Assembly: GCA_947176485.1 (NCBI GenBank)
Contig: CAMWQS010000020.1
Coordinates: 1 to 16,633, forward strand
Reading direction: 5' to 3'
DNA: 16,633 nucleotides
Source of the DNA: an uncultured Clostridia bacterium
Lineage (GTDB): Bacteria; Bacillota; Clostridia; Christensenellales; Borkfalkiaceae
Below the pieces are notes generated by a model that worked only from the letters and a program-made list of their open reading frames with translations, was not told the DNA's origin and searched no databases. Positions 12,805 to 16,633 of the stretch are shown piece by piece. The first letter of the stretch is position 1. The number at the start of each line of letters is the position of its first letter. The position numbers and the translations under genes were made by a program.

Positions 12805-13109
12805 TAACGAATCTCCATAAGAGTATTGAGAGAGCAGATTTCAAACAGCTTTTTCACGTTGGGACGAACGTTCTCCAAAACCGTTTTGTAGCCGTCGGCT
12901 TTCAGCTTTTTATAGATTTTAACGAAGGTGCCTATCGTGGTGCTGTCAATGAAGGTCAGCGCGGCACAGTCGAAAATAATATCCTTATTATCGTGCTCGT
13001 AAGCGGCTGTAACCTGCGCGTAAAAATCTTCGCTGGTTGCTGCGTCGATTTCGCCCGAAAGCGAAAATATAAGCTCTTTTTCTGCCGACAAAAGTTTTAC
13101 TTGTTGCAT
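12804..13109 (-). CDS. STAS-domain anti-anti-sigma factor
   Basis: A 101-residue single STAS domain like SpoIIAA and RsbV. It frees a sigma factor by binding the anti-sigma kinase, and is inactivated when that kinase phosphorylates a Ser. The phospho-acceptor region is F-I-D55-S56-T57-T58-I-G60; most relatives have D-S-[ST]-G, so here the Gly is shifted by one and a Thr is inserted, and which residue accepts phosphate is unclear. The ligand loop LSGEIDAATSEDF and the beta strand DIIFDCAAL are typical. The ATG at 13109 has AAGGA upstream. First gene of the four-gene overlapping operon and 75 nt after the RluA gene, which reads the same way. Confidence 0.88.
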   Translation of the reverse strand: MQQVKLLSAEKELIFSLSGEIDAATSEDFYAQVTAAYEHDNKDIIFDCAALTFIDSTTIGTFVKIYKKLKADGYKTVLENVRPNVKKLFEICSLNTLMEIR

Positions 13110-13184
13110 AACCCGTCCTTTTTCCTTTTAATGTATTTATTTATAACCCGCAGGCGCGCCGAAAAAACAACGCCGTTAGATTTT

Positions 13185-13997
13185 TCAGGGCTTAAAGCCC
13201 GATAAAAATTCTTTTTTATTCAAATATCCAAGCCCGCCCGTCAAATTAAAACCGAGCTTGTACGATACGAGGCACTGCCTTTTTGCGCCGTATTTTTTGT
13301 TGAGCGCACCGTCGCCGTACTTCTCGTCGCCCAAAACGGGGCAACCGATATGTGCAAGGTGGGCGCGTATCTGGTGGGTCTTGCCCGTGTGCAAGGTAAC
13401 CTCAACCAAGGCGGTATCCCCGCACTTTTCAAGTATGCGGTACTCGGTTACGATTTTAACCGAGCCTTTAACTTCCTTGTCAAAAACTTTTACAAGGGAG
13501 TTCCCTGCGTCCTTCTTTAAATACGCCGTTAATACTGCGCCGTCCGTTTTAAAATTATTTTTACAGCGGGCAAGGTAGGTCTTTGAAACCCGCCTTTCCT
13601 TAAAGGCTGATAAAAGCTCTTCCTCCGCCGCCTTATTCTTCACAAAAGCTATAAGCCCCTTGGTGTTTCTGTCAAGGCGGTGCACGGCGTAAAATTCGCC
13701 GCCCGCTTGCAATTCGCATAAAAGCGCGGAGGTTTCAACGCCGTCAAGCTTGTCCGCAATCAGGATATTTTCGTCCTCGAAAACTACCTCGTGGCTTTTA
13801 AGCCCCTCTTGCTTGGGGGTGGTGTAATAAGTTACCTCGTCCCCCGCCTTCAATTGGAGGCTTTTACCCACGCGCACGCCGTTGACCTTAATATCCTTTG
13901 CACGCAAAAGCGCGGCAAGGCAGAACGAGCCTTGCGGATAAGTCGAGTCGGTAAACTCTTTTAAGCTTGCGGGGGTAGAAACGGTGAACTTTTTCAT
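13185..13997 (-). CDS. RluA-family pseudouridine synthase
   Basis: Isomerises specific uridines in rRNA or tRNA to pseudouridine. The active site HRLDRNTKG (from residue 106) holds the catalytic Asp109; the later KTHQIRAHLAHIGCPVLGDE segment is the second conserved block. An S4-like N-terminal region (residues about 10-55, RAKDIKVNGVRV) suggests RNA binding like RluD. A longer frame starts at 14150, but the 51 extra residues overlap feoB and lack a start signal; ATG 13997 forms ATGA with the feoB stop and gives 270 residues. Which of the RluA, RluC, RluD or YhcT specificities applies cannot be told. Co-transcription with feoAB is positional. Confidence 0.9.
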   Translation of the reverse strand: MKKFTVSTPASLKEFTDSTYPQGSFCLAALLRAKDIKVNGVRVGKSLQLKAGDEVTYYTTPKQEGLKSHEVVFEDENILIADKLDGVETSALLCELQAGGEFYAVHRLDRNTKGLIAFVKNKAAEEELLSAFKERRVSKTYLARCKNNFKTDGAVLTAYLKKDAGNSLVKVFDKEVKGSVKIVTEYRILEKCGDTALVEVTLHTGKTHQIRAHLAHIGCPVLGDEKYGDGALNKKYGAKRQCLVSYKLGFNLTGGLGYLNKKEFLSGFKP

Positions 13998-15712
13998 ATC
14001 CAAATAAATATAAGGTGAATTATATACGCGCCCAAAAACGCCAAAAGGAATTGGAACGCGACGCACTTTAACGAGAACTTCAACCCCACCTCTTTGCAAG
14101 ACGCCGAAAAAGCCGAAATGCAAGCGGGGCTTAATAAAATGAAAGTGCATACGGCAAGGGTTGCCGAAAGGGTCAGACCCGTGCCGAGGGGCATTAAAAG
14201 TGCTACGGTTGCGGCGATGTTTTCCTTGGCGGCAAACCCGCCCAGGATAGCGTAGGCTACCCGCCAGTCGGTTACGCCCATGGGGTAAAATACGGGCAGA
14301 ACGACCTTGCTGATATTACAAAGCATACTCTCCTCCGCCGTTTCCACGTAGCTAAACGAAAAGGAAAAGTGCGACAGTAGCCACGAGATAACGCAGAAAA
14401 GCATTACCACGCCCGCCACCTTCATTATAAACCCTTTTATATAAAAATACAACTTAATTGCCACGGCTTTAAGCTGGGGCACGCTTATAGGGGTAACCTC
14501 GGAAAGTAAATCTTCCTTGCCCCCCTTCATAAGTAGCGAGCACAGCAAAGCTATGGCAACGCCTGCGAAGTAAAACGCGGTTATCACGGGGAAGGGGTTT
14601 TCAAACAGCGGAGATAAAAAGGTTAAGAACACGGGCAGCTTTGCGCCGCACGGCACGAAGGGCAGAATTGCCACGGTGCGCTTTTGCGCGCTTTTGGTGG
14701 AATACCCACGTGTGGTTAAAATTGCTGCGGAGGTACAGCCGAAGCCCGAGGTTAAGGAAAAAGCCGCCCTGCCCGAAAGCCTTACCTTTTCAAACAGCCC
14801 GTCGGTTGCAAAGGCAAGTGCGGAGGTTATGCCGCTTTCGTCCAAAACCGTTAAAAAAAGATACAATATTATAAGCTGGGGAATGAAAGACAGCACCCCG
14901 CCCGCGCCGCCTAAAATGCCCTCGGATAGAAGTGAAATCACTATCGGATTTTGCATATGGCAAGTGAGCGCGTCCGAAAGCTTGACGCAGATTAAGTCCT
15001 CAACGAGGTCCCTTAAAAGCACGCCCGGCATAATCGGGTGAAAGGCGAGAAAGAACATTAAAAGTATAGCTGCGATAAAGAACGCGAGCGAGAAAAAGCG
15101 GTTATAGAAAAGCTTATCGAATTTTGATACCCTTAAATTCCCGCCAGAGTACGCCGCGGATAAAGGTACTGCGGGGTCTTTTTTTATATTGAAATCGAAA
15201 CCGTTTTCGATAAGCTTTTTAAGCTTTTTGGGCGGGCAGTCGTAGACTGGCACGCCGAGGTGAGCGGATAACTTTTCGGTATCCACCTTGCCGCCCCGCC
15301 GCCTTAAATGTGCGGACTTGGTTATATAAACAACCGTTTTAACACCGCTTGCGATTACGTGGCGGGTGAGGTTTAGGCTGTTTTCAAGGGTGAGCGCGTC
15401 CACCACGTTTATAACCAAATCGGCGGACTTTACCTCGTCTATGGCGGACTGCTCCTCCATAGAGTACGGGCGGAAGGCGTACATACCCGGCACGTCCGCG
15501 TAAGTTATGTTGCCCCTCGTTTTGCGTGCGGGGGAAGTGGTTACGCCGTGAAAGTTGCCCGTGCGCAAATTGCTATTAGTCAGCGCGTTGAAAAGTGTGG
15601 TTTTGCCCGCATTGGGGTTGCCCGCAAGCACCACCTTTTTGGTTGCAACCGTCTTTTCCTTGCGGCGTACCTTAAAGCGTGGCAACAGCTTTTTCAATAC
15701 CTGCGCCCTCAT
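13994..15712 (-). CDS. feoB: Ferrous iron transporter FeoB, with altered G-domain
   Basis: FeoB is the membrane permease for Fe2+. The 572-residue form (start ATG 15712, ATGA overlap with feoA; an upstream in-frame ATG at 15772 lies inside feoA) is shorter than usual (about 650-770). The N-terminal G domain has G1 GNPNAGKT (31-38), a switch region with T58, and G3 DVPG (73-76). The G4 motif N-x-x-D is replaced by TKSA (131-134), and the G5 region is YDCPPKK instead of a T-S-A type. The guanine-specifying Asp is thus missing. The membrane part has both gate motifs: GFGCTSAAILTTRG and FVPCGAKLPVFLTF with its Cys and Pro. Transport is probable; GTP specificity is doubtful. Confidence 0.9.
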   Translation of the reverse strand: MRAQVLKKLLPRFKVRRKEKTVATKKVVLAGNPNAGKTTLFNALTNSNLRTGNFHGVTTSPARKTRGNITYADVPGMYAFRPYSMEEQSAIDEVKSADLVINVVDALTLENSLNLTRHVIASGVKTVVYITKSAHLRRRGGKVDTEKLSAHLGVPVYDCPPKKLKKLIENGFDFNIKKDPAVPLSAAYSGGNLRVSKFDKLFYNRFFSLAFFIAAILLMFFLAFHPIMPGVLLRDLVEDLICVKLSDALTCHMQNPIVISLLSEGILGGAGGVLSFIPQLIILYLFLTVLDESGITSALAFATDGLFEKVRLSGRAAFSLTSGFGCTSAAILTTRGYSTKSAQKRTVAILPFVPCGAKLPVFLTFLSPLFENPFPVITAFYFAGVAIALLCSLLMKGGKEDLLSEVTPISVPQLKAVAIKLYFYIKGFIMKVAGVVMLFCVISWLLSHFSFSFSYVETAEESMLCNISKVVLPVFYPMGVTDWRVAYAILGGFAAKENIAATVALLMPLGTGLTLSATLAVCTFILLSPACISAFSASCKEVGLKFSLKCVAFQFLLAFLGAYIIHLIFIWI

Positions 15713-15930
15713 CTCTCTACCTCTATTTTTAGGGCGATAGGCTTGCGTATACCTAAACGAACCGCGTTGCAAGACACGAGCACGCTGGACTTAAAAAGAG
15801 AATAGCTTAAAACTTCGACTTGCTCCCCCGCCTTTATGCCGAGTGCCGTCAGCCTTTCAAGCACGCTGCCCGTCAAATCTATCCGCTTTATTTTTGCAAT
15901 TTCACCCATCTTCAAATCAAAAACGTTCAT
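15709..15930 (-). CDS. feoA: FeoA-family SH3-like protein
   Basis: A 73-residue cytosolic SH3-fold protein that partners FeoB in ferrous iron uptake. Typical FeoA pattern: MNVFDLKMGEIAKIKRI, then ERLTALGIKAGEQVEV and the final VRLGIRKPIALKI. It overlaps feoB by ATGA. The ATG at 15930 has no Shine-Dalgarno sequence and lies in the right arm (as transcribed) of a 9-bp perfect inverted repeat (15924-15947), which can hide the start codon in the mRNA or form a DNA operator. It follows the Cys-rich gene by 47 nt on the same strand, so read-through is possible. Confidence 0.93.
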   Translation of the reverse strand: MNVFDLKMGEIAKIKRIDLTGSVLERLTALGIKAGEQVEVLSYSLFKSSVLVSCNAVRLGIRKPIALKIEVER

Positions 15931-15947
15931 AGGATAATCTATGAACG
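15924..15947. promoter_or_regulatory. feoA: Perfect inverted repeat over the feoA start codon
   Basis: CGTTCATAG (15924-15932) and CTATGAACG (15939-15947) are a perfect 9-bp inverted repeat around GATAAT. In the minus-strand mRNA the start codon is inside the second arm. It could be a metal-regulator operator (the position fits a Fur- or DtxR-type repressor of feo, although the sequence is not a consensus Fur or DtxR box) or an RNA hairpin that gates translation. There is no T run, so it is not a terminator. Confidence 0.6.
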
Positions 15948-15977
15948 CTTGTACGAATTAATGTCGAATTTTGCGGT

Positions 15978-16262
15978 TTAATCGGTATTTAAATCGTCTT
16001 TTAAAATTTGTTCTATATGGCTTAAAGTGGTGCGCATATTTATAAGCACGGCTTTAATGGTTTCTTTTCTCTCCTTTTTCTTTTTTTCGTTACTTTCCCA
16101 TTTTTCGCAAACGTTATTGCACGGCATATTATGCTTTCTGATATTCCAATGAATTTCGCCATTCGTGCAATGCCCTTGTTTTATAGCCATAAATATCGTT
16201 TTCGATTTAACGTAATGCATCATAAAATATTTGCAGTTTTCACACTTTTTCTCTTGTTCCAT
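15978..16262 (-). CDS. Small Cys-rich protein, probable metal site, unknown function
   Basis: A 94-residue soluble protein with C7-x2-C10, then C32 in Gly-His-Cys, and C48-x3-C52 in the N-terminal half, a spacing that suggests a zinc or other metal site. The second half (ESNEKKKKERKETIKAVLIN on) is a charged, coiled-coil-like helix. The N-terminal style (CxxCKYFxxHYVK...GHC) recalls small hypothetical proteins of gut Clostridia; I know no function for them. A consensus promoter puts transcription at the ATG itself, so the mRNA is probably leaderless. It is divergent from a small XRE repressor and upstream of feoA. Iron or metal binding is inference. Confidence 0.75.
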   Translation of the reverse strand: MEQEKKCENCKYFMMHYVKSKTIFMAIKQGHCTNGEIHWNIRKHNMPCNNVCEKWESNEKKKKERKETIKAVLINMRTTLSHIEQILKDDLNTD

Positions 16263-16268
16263 ATTTAT

Positions 16269-16297
16269 ATTATATTAGTACCTTTCTACTAAGTCAA
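16269..16297 (-). promoter_or_regulatory. Consensus promoter of the Cys-rich gene, leaderless geometry
   Basis: On the minus strand TTGACT (16297-16292), a 17-bp spacer and a perfect TATAAT (16274-16269) precede the ATG at 16262 by exactly 6 nt. Transcription should start at the start codon. Confidence 0.8.
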
Positions 16298-16311
16298 GAC
16301 TTTTCTACTAA
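16275..16311. promoter_or_regulatory. Operator-like sites of the second XRE repressor
   Basis: TTAGTA (16275-16280) and TACTAA (16287-16292) form a 6-bp inverted repeat that exactly fills the -35/-10 spacer of the Cys-rich gene. The 10-mer TTTCTACTAA occurs twice as direct repeats (16283-16292 and 16302-16311), 19 bp apart. The right copy lies in the promoter region of the divergent XRE gene. This pattern fits a repressor that controls both genes. Confidence 0.6.
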
Positions 16312-16340
16312 AATAGAATAAAATATTTTTAAGGTACATT

Positions 16341-16568
16341 ATGAAAACGAGCGAAATTATAAAAGAGATACTTACTGTAAATAACCTCAGTCAAGAAAAA
16401 CTTGCGGCAATTCTCAGTGTTTCGCAAAAAGCCGTAAGTAATTGGCTTAACGGTTGCGATACCCCGAAAGCAAGCAGTATGCTTATGATTTATAATAATT
16501 TCGGGATAACCCCCAACGAATTATTAGGACTTGAAGAACCTACACATTTTAAGCAAAAATCTAAATAA
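16341..16568 (+). CDS. XRE-family small HTH repressor (second)
   Basis: A 75-residue protein with one Cro/C1-type helix-turn-helix (about residues 6-62), including LSQEKLAAILSVSQKAVSNW and ending PNELLGLEE. No other domain. The ATG has AAGG 6 nt upstream, unlike the other XRE gene here. It is divergent from the Cys-rich gene, and operator-like sites lie between them. A plausible -10 (TAGAAT 16314-16319 or TAAAAT 16319-16324) is seen, but the -35 is weak. A strong terminator follows. It is not a duplicate of the first XRE gene; the recognition helices differ. Confidence 0.85.
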   Translation: MKTSEIIKEILTVNNLSQEKLAAILSVSQKAVSNWLNGCDTPKASSMLMIYNNFGITPNELLGLEEPTHFKQKSK

Positions 16569-16572
16569 CTTT

Positions 16573-16604
16573 TAAAGCCCCGCGGCGTTCGCCGCGGGGC
16601 TTTA
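16573..16604 (+). terminator. Rho-independent terminator after the second XRE gene
   Basis: A 13-bp perfect, very GC-rich stem (16574-16586 with 16591-16603), loop GTTC, followed by TTTATTT on the plus strand. The flanks are symmetrical, so it could also act on the minus strand. Confidence 0.9.
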
Positions 16605-16633
16605 TTTACATTACTTTTTAATAAGTGTTAAGG

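Noticed and set aside
13186..13200. Inverted repeat GGGCTT/AAGCCC at the end of the pseudouridine synthase gene
   Set aside because: The stem is within the last codons and no T run follows on the minus strand, so it is not called a terminator.
13998..14150. 51-residue extension of the pseudouridine synthase
   Set aside because: It overlaps feoB and does not fit the family N-terminus. ATG 13997 overlaps the feoB stop in the same ATGA manner as feoA-feoB.
15713..15772. 20-residue extension of FeoB from ATG 15772
   Set aside because: Lies inside feoA; ATG 15712 has GAGG upstream and an ATGA overlap.
1..16633. CRISPR array, tRNA, rRNA, IS element or prophage
   Set aside because: No regularly spaced repeats, no cloverleaf with tRNA features, no transposase or integrase frame seen on either strand.

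Overview
The window looks like chromosome from a low-to-mid GC, spore-forming-type Clostridia (Bacillota), probably an uncultured gut or Christensenellales-like lineage. The basis is the minus-strand block yqfC-yqfD-phoH-pgpH-like-ybeY-era-recO, which is a Firmicutes signature, plus a SigB/SigF-type partner-switching operon and feoAB. The lineage name is inference. No phage, IS element, CRISPR array, rRNA or tRNA was seen.

Layout. (1) 1-500: a small XRE repressor gene on the minus strand, facing a strong plus-strand promoter that appears to make only a short terminated RNA. Three copies of AGAAWWTTCT lie between them. (2) 496-6308: a tightly packed minus-strand operon for sporulation and RNA/ribosome housekeeping. 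A 34-codon YqzL-like gene is inserted on the opposite strand between era and recO. (3) 6309-6563: a divergent gap holding a 125-bp folded element with a predicted three-way junction. (4) 6564-7498: a MinD/ParA-like ATPase and a small unknown protein. (5) 7536-9307 (minus): a PucR/CdaR-type HTH protein and an S41 protease lipoprotein. (6) 9688-11295 (plus): an unknown multi-pass membrane protein with its own promoter and codon use that suggests high expression. (7) 11367-13109 (minus): STAS anti-anti-sigma factor, degenerate HATPase, sigma factor and second HATPase, all overlapping. (8) 13185-16262 (minus): small Cys-rich protein, feoA, feoB and an RluA-type pseudouridine synthase, the last three joined by ATGA overlaps. 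(9) 16341-16568 (plus): a second XRE repressor divergent from the Cys-rich gene.

How the parts work together. The large operon combines a forespore/mother-cell engulfment-era pair (yqfC, yqfD) with 16S rRNA maturation (ybeY, era), an RNA-linked ATPase (phoH), c-di-AMP turnover (pgpH-like) and recombination repair (recO). The partner-switching operon should control its own sigma factor through STAS phosphorylation, but it carries two ATPase-fold proteins, neither with a complete nucleotide site. feoAB imports ferrous iron, and a perfect inverted repeat covers the feoA start codon. Several genes (the XRE at 84-296, the MinD-like gene, the Cys-rich gene) have a -10 hexamer exactly 6 nt before the start codon and no ribosome binding site, which points to leaderless mRNAs.

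The strongest candidates for something undescribed are the folded element at 6363-6487, the partner-switching module with a pseudo-ATPase, the XRE-controlled short RNA at 393-497, and the XRE/Cys-rich divergent module at the right end.
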